Positions 25,706 to 35,269 of a DNA stretch of 64,000 nt are shown here, piece by piece. Position numbers and translations under genes: made by a program. The stretch's first letter is position 1. Every line of letters starts with the position of its first letter. Where the stretch lies: positions 1 to 64,000 of the forward strand of contig NZ_JAOARI010000032.1 in assembly GCF_025210605.1 (NCBI RefSeq), in the 5' to 3' direction. This DNA comes from Halodesulfovibrio sp. GTDB taxonomy: Bacteria > Desulfobacterota > Desulfovibrionia > Desulfovibrionales > Desulfovibrionaceae. The notes beneath the pieces are model-generated. The model ran no database searches. It was not told where the DNA came from and worked only from the letters and a program-made list of their open reading frames with translations.

Positions 25706-27163
25706 TTATAGTACGTCCCATACTGGGCCGGTAGGTGTATCTCGTACATCTACGCCCAGATCGGTAAGTTTTCCTCTAATGGTGTCGGCAGCTTCGAAGT
25801 CTTTGTTTTTGCGAGCTTCGAGGCGCTGCACCATGAGTTCTTCAATAGCATCAATAGAGATGTTTTTGCGTGTAGCACGTTTGACCTTAAGCTCATGCAA
25901 GAAAGATTCTGCATCAAGACCGAACAGACCGAGGATTTCGCTCCATTTTGTAAGATCAGTCGTAAAGCGTTCGAACAAGGTTTTAGCACCTTCGCTTTTA
26001 CGCATGCCTTTATCTTCCATTATGCGGTTCATAAGACGAACGATACTGAAAATATGACCAGTTGCACCGGCGGTGTTCATATCGTCAGCCATAGCAGCGT
26101 CAAATGCCGCACTCTGGTCTTCGTATTCTTTTACAACATCTTCCGGCAGAGCTGCTTTGCTCCACTTGGATTTGTTGAGTTCATTCGATACAGCCAGCTT
26201 GGTTTCATAAATGCGTTTGATGCTTTTTTCTGCATCATCCATGGCAACAAAACTAAAGTCAATCGGGCTGCGGTAGTGCTTTGTCAGCAAGAAGAATCGC
26301 AGAACTTCTGGAAGGTACGATTCCAGAATATCACGAATGGTTTTGAAGTTGCCAAGAGATTTGGACATCTTCTCAGAGTCAATTTGTACAAAACCGTTGT
26401 GAACCCAGTAACGAGCCATTTCTGTTTCGTTTGCAGCTTCACTCTGTGCAATTTCATTTTCATGATGCGGGAAAATAAGGTCTAATCCGCCGCCGTGGAT
26501 GTCCAGCGGCTGTGGCATGTGACGATGGCTCATAGCTGAACATTCAATATGCCAGCCCGGACGACCTGCGCCCCAAGGGCTTTCCCAAGAAGGCTCTCCC
26601 GGTTTTGCGCTTTTCCACAGAGCAAAATCAAGCGGATCTTCTTTTTCATCATCAGGAGCAATGCGTGCGCCGGAGCGCATATCATCAACATCGCGTCCAG
26701 AAAGTTTGCCGTAGTCCTTAAACTCGCGGACACGGAAGTAAACATCGCCAGATGGCGTTGAGTAGGCTTTGCCTTTTGCGATAAGTTTCTCACACATTGT
26801 GACCATGTCATCAATGTGTTCTGTACATTTTGGCTCAAGGTCAGCGCGTAGAATATTAAGTGTATCCATGTCTTCGTAGAATGTCTGGATGTACTTTTCT
26901 GCAACTTCCTTGCTGGTTAAACCTTCTTCGTTGGCGCGTTTAATGATTTTATCATCAACGTCAGTGAAGTTACGCGCGAACAAAACGTCAAGACCAGTGC
27001 TGCGAAGGTAACGAACGAGAACATCAAATACCACTGCGGATCGGGCATGACCAATATGGCAAAGATCGTACGCGGTGATGCCGCATACATACATATTTAC
27101 TTTGCCTTCGGTAAGAGGAGTAAAAGTCTCTTTCTTATGTGTCAGAGTATTGTAAAGCTGCAT
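25706..27163 (-). CDS. cysS: Cysteinyl-tRNA synthetase
   Basis: The 485-residue class I synthetase charges tRNA-Cys. Features in order are [17 protein letters not shown] (zinc Cys and HIGH), the WHIECSAMS zinc segment, [15 protein letters not shown] and EKMSKSLGN (KMSKS). The C-terminal helical anticodon domain contains [17 protein letters not shown]. The frame extends to 27256, but the ATG at 27163 has AAGGAAA upstream and gives the usual N terminus MQLYNTLT. rpiB ends 16 bp upstream. Confidence 0.97.
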   Translation of the reverse strand: MQLYNTLTHKKETFTPLTEGKVNMYVCGITAYDLCHIGHARSAVVFDVLVRYLRSTGLDVLFARNFTDVDDKIIKRANEEGLTSKEVAEKYIQTFYEDMDTLNILRADLEPKCTEHIDDMVTMCEKLIAKGKAYSTPSGDVYFRVREFKDYGKLSGRDVDDMRSGARIAPDDEKEDPLDFALWKSAKPGEPSWESPWGAGRPGWHIECSAMSHRHMPQPLDIHGGGLDLIFPHHENEIAQSEAANETEMARYWVHNGFVQIDSEKMSKSLGNFKTIRDILESYLPEVLRFFLLTKHYRSPIDFSFVAMDDAEKSIKRIYETKLAVSNELNKSKWSKAALPEDVVKEYEDQSAAFDAAMADDMNTAGATGHIFSIVRLMNRIMEDKGMRKSEGAKTLFERFTTDLTKWSEILGLFGLDAESFLHELKVKRATRKNISIDAIEELMVQRLEARKNKDFEAADTIRGKLTDLGVDVRDTPTGPVWDVL

Positions 27164-27179
27164 GGTCGTAGGTTTCCTT

Positions 27180-27614
27180 CTACGCTTTGTCGAATTGGTC
27201 AATACGGCGCTGGTGACGACCGCCTTCAAATTCGGTTTCGAGGAAAAGTTCAGCAAGGTTTACGGCAACACCTGGACCGGTAACTCGTTCGCCAAGACAG
27301 AGTACGTTTGCGTTGTTGTGCTGGCGGGTGAGGCGTGCGTGGAACTCGTTAGTGGCAAGAGCTGCACGAATGCCCGGAATACGGTTGGCAGCCATAGACA
27401 TACCGATGCCGGTTCCACAAATGAGAATACCCAGTGCATCTTCTTCAAGAACCTTTGCACACACTTTTTCGGCGTACATCGGGTAGTCTGTGCTTTCGGT
27501 AGAGTAACAGCCCAGATCTTCGACATCGTATCCCTTTTTAGTAAGGTATTCTACGATGACAACTTTAAGAGAAAAGCCACCATGATCCGCGCCGATAAAT
27601 ACTTTTTTAGACAT
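27180..27614 (-). CDS. rpiB: Ribose-5-phosphate isomerase B
   Basis: The 144-residue product matches the RpiB/LacA family, interconverting ribose and ribulose 5-phosphates. The N-terminal GADHGGFSLK (Asp-His catalytic pair), ILICGTGIGMSMAANRIPGIRAAL with the catalytic cysteine, and HNNANVLCLGERVTG are all present. GAGGT precedes the ATG. It belongs to a short minus-strand run with cysS. Confidence 0.95.
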   Translation of the reverse strand: MSKKVFIGADHGGFSLKVVIVEYLTKKGYDVEDLGCYSTESTDYPMYAEKVCAKVLEEDALGILICGTGIGMSMAANRIPGIRAALATNEFHARLTRQHNNANVLCLGERVTGPGVAVNLAELFLETEFEGGRHQRRIDQFDKA

Positions 27615-27650
27615 TGTTACCTCTATGTTACTGACGGCGTGTTTGCCGAT

Positions 27651-27959
27651 TTATGCGTCTTGGTTATGTACTTCTTTGAGTCGTGCAATTTCTTCTTTAA
27701 GAAAAGCAATTTGCTTTGCAGCGCTGGTCATTTCAAAAGAAGGAACTGCAGGTTTCTCTTCATTTTCTTCAAGGTGGTATGATGTCACCTTGCCGAGAGC
27801 TGCATACTCTTGCTCCAAGCGCTTTTCAAGTTGCTTTATCTCAAAAGAATGAAGAATGTCAGAAAACATGCGTTTTATGTTCTGCTTCCAAACGGTCAGA
27901 CCAAAGCAAAGGTTTGCAAAGATAGATTTCTCTTTTTCAGGTGCGGAAGTGTCAGACAT
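27651..27959 (-). CDS. Small hypothetical protein with predicted helices
   Basis: The 102-residue protein has no recognised domain. It is Lys/Glu rich with two heptad-like stretches, near residues 40-60 and 80-97 (AKQIAFLKEEIARLKEV), suggesting a coiled coil. A hydrophobic stretch near residues 14-25 is too short for a confident membrane segment. GAGGAAA precedes the ATG. It lies between the LolB-like gene and rpiB. Confidence 0.7.
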   Translation of the reverse strand: MSDTSAPEKEKSIFANLCFGLTVWKQNIKRMFSDILHSFEIKQLEKRLEQEYAALGKVTSYHLEENEEKPAVPSFEMTSAAKQIAFLKEEIARLKEVHNQDA

Positions 27960-28050
27960 GATTTCCTCGTGTAGTTTTCAATGCCTAAGCATTGTTATGT
28001 TCTTTTACCGTTGCCCTGCCAGCGTCGACAGTAAAAAGTCATACAATAGA

Positions 28051-28854
28051 TTACTGCATTGGTGTAACTTTTGTGTCCGGGGGCAACGTAAGCTCTAAGG
28101 CTTTTTGCGTAAAACGTGTTGCCGGTTTCGTGCGGTCTTTAATTAAAAATAATGCACTGCGTTCAGTTCCGGCAATCACTCTAATTTTGTCAGGTAATCC
28201 ATTATCATAATTTTCAAAAGAAATAGACATGGACTTGTCTTTTCGCTCCCAGACAATAGGATGTCCCTGTTTATTTAAGACAAGAACTCCGTTCGTCAAC
28301 TTTGGTGACGAACTTCTGTTACTCTGTCCAGAGAATGTATACGCAATATTGGTATCACTCTCAACGTAGGCAGTGTCGTAGACTGCTGGGAATAATTTTG
28401 TATAATTTCCACGGAGTAAAGCAACAATGTCTTGAACAGATATTGGCACAGATAACCCCAGTCGTACAAATAATTCCTGACCGGAGTTTGAGTACACTGC
28501 GCGTTTGTTGTCCGGTTCATAAATAATAGAACGTGAACTGCTGACGCGCAAACCGGCTATAACTGAGCCGAATGGGCCTAGAATATCAATACGGACAGGG
28601 TCGTTACCGTTACCCCATATGCGAAGTGAGGCACGGCTACTGGAATCTGGTGTTTTAAAGCGGAATGATGTGCTGAGGCTGAAAGGATCACTGGGATTTC
28701 TGCTTTCTGCTGCTGCACGGTACGTAGCCCATACTTGCTCTGCCTCTATTTGCGATGCCTGCTGGTCTATGCGTATCTGTGGTGCATGTTGTGCACAAGC
28801 GCTTAAAAACAATAAACAAAAAACTACAGATGCTAGACGAAGCAGTTTTTTCAT
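28051..28854 (-). CDS. LolB-like outer-membrane lipoprotein
   Basis: The 267-residue protein begins with a lipoprotein signal ending LSAC (Cys20). The body has the pattern of LolB/DUF4292-type lipoproteins: an FSLSTSFRFKTPDSSSRASLRIWG strand pair in two halves around residues 58-82, then RIDILGPFGSVIAGLRV. LolB inserts lipoproteins into the outer membrane. The assignment gains support from position, because ispE, prs and pth lie in the same cluster, as next to lolB in E. coli, though the similarity is loose. Its ATG directly follows the TPR-lipoprotein stop. Confidence 0.7.
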   Translation of the reverse strand: MKKLLRLASVVFCLLFLSACAQHAPQIRIDQQASQIEAEQVWATYRAAAESRNPSDPFSLSTSFRFKTPDSSSRASLRIWGNGNDPVRIDILGPFGSVIAGLRVSSSRSIIYEPDNKRAVYSNSGQELFVRLGLSVPISVQDIVALLRGNYTKLFPAVYDTAYVESDTNIAYTFSGQSNRSSSPKLTNGVLVLNKQGHPIVWERKDKSMSISFENYDNGLPDKIRVIAGTERSALFLIKDRTKPATRFTQKALELTLPPDTKVTPMQ

Positions 28855-30531
28855 TTATAAGTCCTTGAGTTTTTTTCGGATCAACGCAGGATTGCTGTGG
28901 CTTTTCAAAGCTTTTTTGTAGCCCTTTCTGGCTTCGGCTTTATTGCCTCGCTGTTTGGCAATGTCACCGTAATGTTCCAAAATGGTTGGATCATTTGTAC
29001 CAAGAGTTACGGCTTGTGTAATATATGTCCATGCGTTTTTGTAGTCTTCACGTAAAAAATAAACCCACGCTAACGAATCAAGAATATATGGCTGTCCCGG
29101 TGCAAGAGTGGCAGCGGTGCGAACCAAAACTAACGCGCGATCTAAATCTTTTCCCATTTCGGCAAGAGTATAGCCGACAAAGTTGAGTGCTTTAAAGTAT
29201 TCAGGGTCGCGGCTGATTACTTCTTCCATGACTTCAAGGGCGCGTGTCTGATTGCCCATAGCGTGGTAGATAGAACCTTTGGTAAACAATAATTCTTGAT
29301 CGTTCGGCCAGATAGCAAGGGCAGAGTTTACAGTTTTCAAAGCATCTGCTTGTCGCTTTGCTGCCATAAGCAGTTCTGTTTCGAGCTCAAGTAAAAAACG
29401 GCTTTGAGGGTCGCGTTCACGCGCAGATTGTACCAAGCCTATGGCTTCATCCGTTTTTCCGAGTTGGTATAAAATTCGACTTCGGAATTCTAAGCTTTTT
29501 ATCCAGCTAGGGTGATTTTGTGGAATATTATTAAGTAGTTTAAGTGCCTTGTTTAAATCTTTTTCGTATTCGAAAGCGATAAGAGCAAGGTGGAAGAAAA
29601 CTTCTACTGGATGATTGTTTTCCGCAAATGGTTCCAGCATTGTTTGGGCTTCTTTATAGAACCCCTCGCTGATAAAGATAGTTGCGGCTTCAATTGTGAA
29701 TTCCTTAGAAGTAGGTCCAATTTGCACAAGCTCAAGAGCCTTTGCAGGGTGGTTCAATTTCAGGTTCAAATTGATAAGGCGCAACCAGCTGACCTCATTT
29801 GAAGTGTCTACTGTAATGAGCTGCTCATATGCTTGCTCTGCAAGCACGTAATCTTGTTTTAACTCATAGAGTCTTGCCAGCTCTGACCATGCTTCAAGCA
29901 AAGTGGCTTTCTGTTCTGTTGCAGTTATAAGCTCTTTTTCAGCATCATCATATTTTTTCAGCTGAATAAGTGCTTTTGCAAGATAGAGGCGAGTGACAGG
30001 TGTGCGTAGGGACTCGGCACTTTCGCGGAACGCGTCAACTGCTTCTGGGAATTTCCCGCTATCAAAATAGAGTAGACCAATAGCGCGAATAGCGTCGTCG
30101 GATTGTGGGTTCGCTTCTAAATAGGTTCGGAGAACTCCGACGGCTTTTTCCAGTTTGTTTTCAAGTCGATATGATTCTGCTTTAAGCAGCACGAGCTGAA
30201 AATTCTTTGGAAAGTTTTTGATACCTTGTGTGGCTATTTTTCGTCCGGTAATCGGCTTGTTTGTGCGAAGGTAAAAATTAACAGCCTCAAGATACACTTC
30301 AATTGGCGGCGATAGCTTGAGAAGATTGGATAACGCATCCTCGGCGCTGCTGTGGTCGTTTTGTCTTGTAGCTTCTTCAAACAGTAAATAGTGATAGGTG
30401 GTTGCAGCTTCTTTGTTAAGTACGTGAGGCAATGCAGCCTGCGGTTCAGGCATGTTTGCAGCACATCCGGAGACGAGCAGTGCGCAGCAGGACACGATAA
30501 CAGAACGTAGGCGTTTGTTATTTGTACGCAT
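28855..30531 (-). CDS. TPR-repeat lipoprotein
   Basis: The 558-residue protein has a lipoprotein signal ending VSGC (Cys22) and then at least ten tetratricopeptide-like helical pairs from residue 40 to the end. Clear examples carry the A-x(3)-Y-x(2)-L pattern near KYDDAEKELITATEQ and MGNQTRALEVMEEV. Such proteins act as envelope scaffolds. The frame is open to 30660, but the ATG at 30531 gives a clean lipoprotein signal. It ends one base before the LolB-like ATG, so the two are translationally coupled and probably act together. Confidence 0.88.
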   Translation of the reverse strand: MRTNNKRLRSVIVSCCALLVSGCAANMPEPQAALPHVLNKEAATTYHYLLFEEATRQNDHSSAEDALSNLLKLSPPIEVYLEAVNFYLRTNKPITGRKIATQGIKNFPKNFQLVLLKAESYRLENKLEKAVGVLRTYLEANPQSDDAIRAIGLLYFDSGKFPEAVDAFRESAESLRTPVTRLYLAKALIQLKKYDDAEKELITATEQKATLLEAWSELARLYELKQDYVLAEQAYEQLITVDTSNEVSWLRLINLNLKLNHPAKALELVQIGPTSKEFTIEAATIFISEGFYKEAQTMLEPFAENNHPVEVFFHLALIAFEYEKDLNKALKLLNNIPQNHPSWIKSLEFRSRILYQLGKTDEAIGLVQSARERDPQSRFLLELETELLMAAKRQADALKTVNSALAIWPNDQELLFTKGSIYHAMGNQTRALEVMEEVISRDPEYFKALNFVGYTLAEMGKDLDRALVLVRTAATLAPGQPYILDSLAWVYFLREDYKNAWTYITQAVTLGTNDPTILEHYGDIAKQRGNKAEARKGYKKALKSHSNPALIRKKLKDL

Positions 30532-30577
30532 AATAAAAATCCATATTTGGGATAGAAGTTTGGGGTTGTAAGTACCC

Positions 30578-31639
30578 CTAGCGCTGAATCCAATCTTTGG
30601 AAAAATCTTTAATTTCCTTAAATAAATGATCGCGAATCTTTTGCAGCAACCGCGCTTCAATTTGCCTGACTCGTTCTCTGGTTATTCCAAATTGTTCACC
30701 AATCTCTCGCAGCGTGACTGGATCATCGGATAATAACCGTTTGTGCAAAATCTCAAGTTCTTTTTCGTTAAATGTGTGTTCAATCTGATTAATTTTTTGT
30801 GTCAGCATTTCCGCCATCTGGTGGTCGGAAAGAACATCTTCAATACCCGGACCAAGCGCAGGAAGAAAGTCCATGCGAGTTGCCCCGCCTGCGTCATCAC
30901 CAACAGGAATGTTCAATGACATGTCAGAAGCGTCGAGCCGTTGCTCCATTTCCACAACTTGCTCTTCTGATACATTAAGCTTCTTCGACAATGTTGCAGC
31001 GTCAGGGTCGAACCCCTGAGAAATAAGGCGCTGACGTTCTTTATTCAAATTGTAAAAAAGTTTTCGCTGCGCCTGTGTTGTTCCAACTTTGACAAGTCTC
31101 CAGTTATCCATAATAAATTTAAGGATATACGCTTTAATCCAAAAGGATGCATAATAGGAAAATTTAATGCCCTTGTCAGGGTCGAATTTGTTTACAGCTC
31201 GCATTAGACCAACGTTTCCTTCCTGAATAAGGTCAAGAACGTTTTGCATCCAACGACGTTGGAAGTCCATTGCGATTTTTACAACGAGACGAAGGTGGGA
31301 GGAAACAAGACGGAAGGCTGCATCAGAATCATTATGCTCCTGAACACGTTTGGCAAGTTCAAATTCTTCATCTGGTTTAAGCATTGGAAATTTGCTGATT
31401 TCACGCAAATACATGCTTAAAGAATCAGTAGACCGTGTTCGCGCTGTGGCACTTTTATCAACAAATACCGGTAGGGTATCAACTACTTCTTTTTCGCTTT
31501 CGTCTTCGTCAGAAATATCGATAACAGGATCAATATCTAAGTTTTCCTCGTTGTCGGAGTCTTCTACATCAAGAAGTTCGACGTCAGCAACTGTTGTCTC
31601 TTTGAGGGAATTCTTAGTGTTATTTGTAGATTTGGTCAT
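30578..31639 (-). CDS. rpoH: RpoH-type (sigma-32-like) RNA polymerase sigma factor
   Basis: The 353-residue sigma-70-family factor has region 1.2 (SLSMYLREISKFPML), region 2 (LRLVVKIAMDF, DLIQEGNVGLMRAVNKFDP, FSYYASFWIKAYI), the RpoH-type box QRKLFYNLN at residues 191-199, and region 4 (TLREIGEQFGITRERVRQIE). The box is diagnostic of heat-shock sigma factors. An acidic extension of about 70 residues precedes region 1.2, absent from E. coli RpoH (284 residues). It heads a minus-strand run with the TPR and LolB-like lipoprotein genes. Confidence 0.85.
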   Translation of the reverse strand: MTKSTNNTKNSLKETTVADVELLDVEDSDNEENLDIDPVIDISDEDESEKEVVDTLPVFVDKSATARTRSTDSLSMYLREISKFPMLKPDEEFELAKRVQEHNDSDAAFRLVSSHLRLVVKIAMDFQRRWMQNVLDLIQEGNVGLMRAVNKFDPDKGIKFSYYASFWIKAYILKFIMDNWRLVKVGTTQAQRKLFYNLNKERQRLISQGFDPDAATLSKKLNVSEEQVVEMEQRLDASDMSLNIPVGDDAGGATRMDFLPALGPGIEDVLSDHQMAEMLTQKINQIEHTFNEKELEILHKRLLSDDPVTLREIGEQFGITRERVRQIEARLLQKIRDHLFKEIKDFSKDWIQR

Positions 31640-31866
31640 AATCCTGTTTTTATCTTTTACCCTTATAGCTTGGCATAGACCTTGTTTGTGGCAAGTATCT
31701 ACGTCTGGTTAACCGTGTGAATGCGTGCTATTTACCAATAACAAAGCATATAGTTTTTGTTTGTTCTTTTCAATGTTTTTCAGTAGAGCAATACTTTCTT
31801 TACATAGTGTTCTAGCGTCCTGTGTGGCGATTATTATACCCTTTGGATATGTTTTAGGAGTTGTTT

Positions 31867-34281
31867 GTGGCTGATTTTCGTAGTGCCTTATCTTCTGGTG
31901 AGTTTATATTTTTCGATGGTGCAATGGGAACAATGCTGCAAGCACGCGGGTTGACTGCCGGTGTAAGTCCGGAAGTCTGGTGTATGTCAAACCCTGAGGT
32001 GTTACAGGGTGTGCATTGTGACTATGCCCGTGCCGGTGCCACTGTTCTTACCACAAATACGTTCGGTGGAACTTCGTTCAAGTTGCCGGAAGGTATGGAT
32101 GTTGTTGGTTTCAACCGTGAAATGGCTGCTGCGGCAAAGCGCGCCGCTGTAGAATCCGGTCGAGAAGTGTATGTGGCTGGCAGTGTCGGACCAACTGGAC
32201 ATTTTTTGCGCCCGCTGGGTGATCTTGAATTTTCTGAATTGGTTGATGCGTACAAAGACCAGATCACAGGGCTGGTTGAGGGCGGCATCGATCTTGTTAT
32301 TTGTGAAACTCACTTTGATGTAGCAGAGCTTCGTGCGGCAGTGGTTGCTGTGCGTGAAGTCTGTGATCTTCCCGTGGGTGCATCCATGACGTTTGAAAAC
32401 GGCATGTCATTAACCGGTTCCTCCCCTGAAGTTTTTGTCGAAACCATGCTTAACATGGGTGTCGATTTTGTTGCAACCAACTGTAGTGCAGGACCTGAGC
32501 AGATGGTCTCTGTTGTTCAGGAGATGCTTGATTATTCAACTGTGCCTGTGTTGGTCATGCCTAATGCTGGTCTCCCAGAACTGGATGAAGACGGCAGTAC
32601 AGTATTCCGCCTCGATCCTGAGTCATTCGCAACACAAACTAAAGTGTTTGCTGAAATGGGTGCGCGCTGCCTTGGCGGCTGTTGCGGCACTACCCCTGAA
32701 CATATCTCAGCGCTCGCCGCGGCAGTGGCAGATTTGACTGCAAAACCAGTTCTTCGTGAAACTGATTGCTTCTGTCTGACATCCCGTTCTCAAGCTGTTC
32801 GTTTTGGCATCACATCACCTACACGTATTATTGGTGAGCGCATAAACCCTACAGGGAAAAAACAGCTTATTGCAGAATTACAGAGTGGGCAGCTTACCTC
32901 TGCTTTGATGTTTGCACAGGAGCAATTGGACTGTGGCGCGCCTGTGCTTGACGTGAACGTAGGTGCTCCAATGGTTGATGAGACAGAAATTTTACCGGAA
33001 TTACTCGGTAAACTTGTTTCACAATTCCCCGTACCATTGTCCATTGACTCATCCAATATGGATGCTGTTGAAGCTGCCTTAAAGGTATATCCTGCTTCTT
33101 CACTGGTGAACTCTATCAGTGGTGAAGAAGGGCGTCTCGACCGCCTTGGGCCTTTGTGCAAAAAATATGGTGCGCCTTTTATTATGCTGCCGTTGACAGG
33201 CAGTAAGCTCCCTGTTGCTGCTAAAGACCGTATAGCAATCATTGATGACATGTTAGAAAAAATCGACGCGCTCGACATTCCGCGGCGTCTTGTTATCGTT
33301 GATGTGCTTGCACTTGCAGTATCTTCTAAACCAGAAGCTGCGTTGGCTTGCTTGGACACAGTAGAGTACTGTACAAAGCTTGGTTTGCCGACCACTATCG
33401 GGCTTTCCAATATTTCATTCGGCTTACCGGCAAGACCGTTGCTCAACGGTACATTCCTTGCCATGGCTGTGGCTAAAGGGTTAAGTTCCTGCATCGCACA
33501 CCCTGGCAACCCGCAGATTTGTGAGACATTGGCTGCAGCTGAAGTGTTGATGGGACGTGACGAAAATGCGGCAAGCTTTATTGCCGGTTTCACTGAGTGG
33601 AAATCTGGCGCAGGTACTGTCGTTGCTGGTGGTTCTGTTTCCAGCAGTGCAGCAACAACTGTTTTTGATGCGGTTGTTAAGGGTGATAAAGACGCCGTTA
33701 TCGGTCTGATTAAAAAAGAATTAGAAAATAATATCGAGCCGTTTGAAGTTGTTAACGGAATGCTTATTCCGGCTATCACAGAAGTAGGGATGAAGTATGA
33801 GCGTAAAGAGTACTTCTTACCCCAACTGCTTCGTTCGGCTGAAACTATGCAGCATGGCTTTTCTTTGCTGCGTCCGCTGCTTGAAAAAGATGCCGCGGCA
33901 ACTGTTCGTCCAAAAGTAATAATGGCAACAGTTGAAGGTGATATTCATGATATCGGGAAAAATATTGTTTGCTTAATGCTGGGTAACCACGGGTTTGATG
34001 TGGTTGACCTTGGCAAAGACGTGAAAGCAGAAACCATTGTTGATGCAGCTGAAGAACACGGTGCAAAGATTATTGGTCTTTCTGCGTTAATGACGACGAC
34101 TATGGTACGCATGGAAGATACACTAGAATTACTCAAAGAACGTGGCATGGATGATGTGAAGGTAATGATCGGCGGCGCGGTGGTAACAGCTGCGTTTGCA
34201 GACACTATCGGCGCACATGGCTATTCTGAAGATGCTGTATCTGCTGTACGAGTCGCCCAATCTTTCTTAGAGGAGAGTTAG
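31867..34281 (+). CDS. metH: Cobalamin-dependent methionine synthase, short form without activation domain
   Basis: The 804-residue enzyme methylates homocysteine from methyl-THF. The homocysteine domain (residues 1-290) holds the zinc ligands in TNCSAGPEQ and LGGCCGTTPEH. The pterin-binding domain (about 315-570) contains RINPTGKKQL. The cobalamin cap and fold (about 600-804) carry the cobalt-ligand motif GDIHDIGKN. The AdoMet-binding reactivation domain of the 1,227-residue E. coli enzyme is missing. The GTG at 31867 lies six bases past AGGAG; the TTG at 31861 is too close. It starts the six-gene metH-radA run. No cobalamin riboswitch is seen upstream. Confidence 0.96.
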   Translation: MADFRSALSSGEFIFFDGAMGTMLQARGLTAGVSPEVWCMSNPEVLQGVHCDYARAGATVLTTNTFGGTSFKLPEGMDVVGFNREMAAAAKRAAVESGREVYVAGSVGPTGHFLRPLGDLEFSELVDAYKDQITGLVEGGIDLVICETHFDVAELRAAVVAVREVCDLPVGASMTFENGMSLTGSSPEVFVETMLNMGVDFVATNCSAGPEQMVSVVQEMLDYSTVPVLVMPNAGLPELDEDGSTVFRLDPESFATQTKVFAEMGARCLGGCCGTTPEHISALAAAVADLTAKPVLRETDCFCLTSRSQAVRFGITSPTRIIGERINPTGKKQLIAELQSGQLTSALMFAQEQLDCGAPVLDVNVGAPMVDETEILPELLGKLVSQFPVPLSIDSSNMDAVEAALKVYPASSLVNSISGEEGRLDRLGPLCKKYGAPFIMLPLTGSKLPVAAKDRIAIIDDMLEKIDALDIPRRLVIVDVLALAVSSKPEAALACLDTVEYCTKLGLPTTIGLSNISFGLPARPLLNGTFLAMAVAKGLSSCIAHPGNPQICETLAAAEVLMGRDENAASFIAGFTEWKSGAGTVVAGGSVSSSAATTVFDAVVKGDKDAVIGLIKKELENNIEPFEVVNGMLIPAITEVGMKYERKEYFLPQLLRSAETMQHGFSLLRPLLEKDAAATVRPKVIMATVEGDIHDIGKNIVCLMLGNHGFDVVDLGKDVKAETIVDAAEEHGAKIIGLSALMTTTMVRMEDTLELLKERGMDDVKVMIGGAVVTAAFADTIGAHGYSEDAVSAVRVAQSFLEES

Positions 34282-34286
34282 TCAGT

Positions 34287-34778
34287 ATGAAATCTATTAA
34301 ATCCGTAATGCGCGTTGTACTGTTGTGCATGGCTGTTGCTATTGTTTTTGGGGTACAGTCTGCTAAGGCTGAGCCGCTCAAGGTTGTTGATACTCCAGAA
34401 GTTATAAAGCTCATCAACAGTGGTAAGGGAAAAGTTACAGTTGTGAACTTCTGGGCATCGTGGTGCCCGCCTTGCCGTGACGAAATTCCGGATTTAAAGA
34501 AAACTCGTGCTGCTTTTTCTGAAGATCAATTGTTGCTGGTAGGCGTTTCTGTCGATGAAAATGCTAAGTCAGCAGAAGAGGCTGTGGCTGATTTTACAAT
34601 AAATTACCCTGTAGTACTTGCAAAGCCGGATGTGTACGAAGCCTTTGGTATTCAATCTATTCCTCGGCTTTTGATATATAACCCTAAGGGTGACCTTATT
34701 ATAGATCATGTAGGACCTGTGGCTTTTGAAGAGCTCAAAAAGGTCATTGATGAAGTTTTAAAGGAAAACGCTAAATAA
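34287..34778 (+). CDS. TlpA-like periplasmic thioredoxin-fold protein
   Basis: The 163-residue protein has a Sec signal peptide (residues 1-27) and a thioredoxin domain with the WASWCPPCRDE active site. The cis-proline loop is at SIPRLLIYNP. The proline-flanked CPPC motif is typical of TlpA/ResA reductants for cytochrome c or other envelope thiols, rather than of general thioredoxin. It starts 5 bp after metH and shares the ATG/TAA overlap with the next gene, so it is in the same operon. The target is unknown. Confidence 0.9.
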   Translation: MKSIKSVMRVVLLCMAVAIVFGVQSAKAEPLKVVDTPEVIKLINSGKGKVTVVNFWASWCPPCRDEIPDLKKTRAAFSEDQLLLVGVSVDENAKSAEEAVADFTINYPVVLAKPDVYEAFGIQSIPRLLIYNPKGDLIIDHVGPVAFEELKKVIDEVLKENAK

Positions 34779-35269
34779 TGCCTGAACCGTTTATTCGCAA
34801 AGCACGGATGCAGGATGTGAAGAGAATTCACCACCTGCTGATGACGTGTTCTACTCAAGGACTCCTTCTTCCTCGTTCTTTAACACAGTTGTACAATTGC
34901 CTGCGGGAATTCAACGTTCTTGACCCCGGTGATGGGGGAGAGATTATCGGTTGTTGTGCTCTTTCTATTGTATGGGAAGGGCTGGCAGAAATTCGTTCTT
35001 TAGCAGTGGATGAAAATGCCCGTCGCGGCGGGTATGGTCGTAAACTTGTCGAGGAATGTTTAGATGAAGCTCGCACATTAGGTATTTACAAAATCTTCAC
35101 TCTCACCTATCAAGATGCCTTTTTTCGGAAGCAAGGCTTCGTAGAAGTGTCGAAGGAAGTACTGCCGCAAAAGATTTGGGCAGACTGTGTTAATTGTCCA
35201 AAATTCCCAGAGTGTGACGAAATAGCCATGCTCTTAGAGATACAACCAGATGATTCTGGAGAGAGTTAA
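34778..35269 (+). CDS. argA: N-acetyltransferase, short N-acetylglutamate synthase type
   Basis: The 163-residue GNAT-fold protein has the acetyl-CoA loop RRGGYGRKLVEECLDEA. The C terminus has LPQKIWADCVNCPKFPECDEIAM, the cysteine-containing tail that I associate with the short, stand-alone N-acetylglutamate synthases of the Rv2747 kind, which start arginine biosynthesis. The N-terminal GLLLPRSLTQLYNCLREF is also consistent. The ATG overlaps the TlpA stop (TAATG) and the stop overlaps the hpt ATG, showing tight coupling. Other GNAT substrates cannot be excluded. Confidence 0.8.
   Translation: MPEPFIRKARMQDVKRIHHLLMTCSTQGLLLPRSLTQLYNCLREFNVLDPGDGGEIIGCCALSIVWEGLAEIRSLAVDENARRGGYGRKLVEECLDEARTLGIYKIFTLTYQDAFFRKQGFVEVSKEVLPQKIWADCVNCPKFPECDEIAMLLEIQPDDSGES

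Noticed and set aside
31640..31866. Cobalamin or SAM riboswitch upstream of metH
   Set aside because: No B12-box or S-box-like conserved stretch or stem series is visible in the leader.
32790..33779. 329-codon minus-strand open frame inside metH
   Set aside because: It is fully inside metH and antisense; its Ser/Pro-rich composition suggests a codon-bias shadow.
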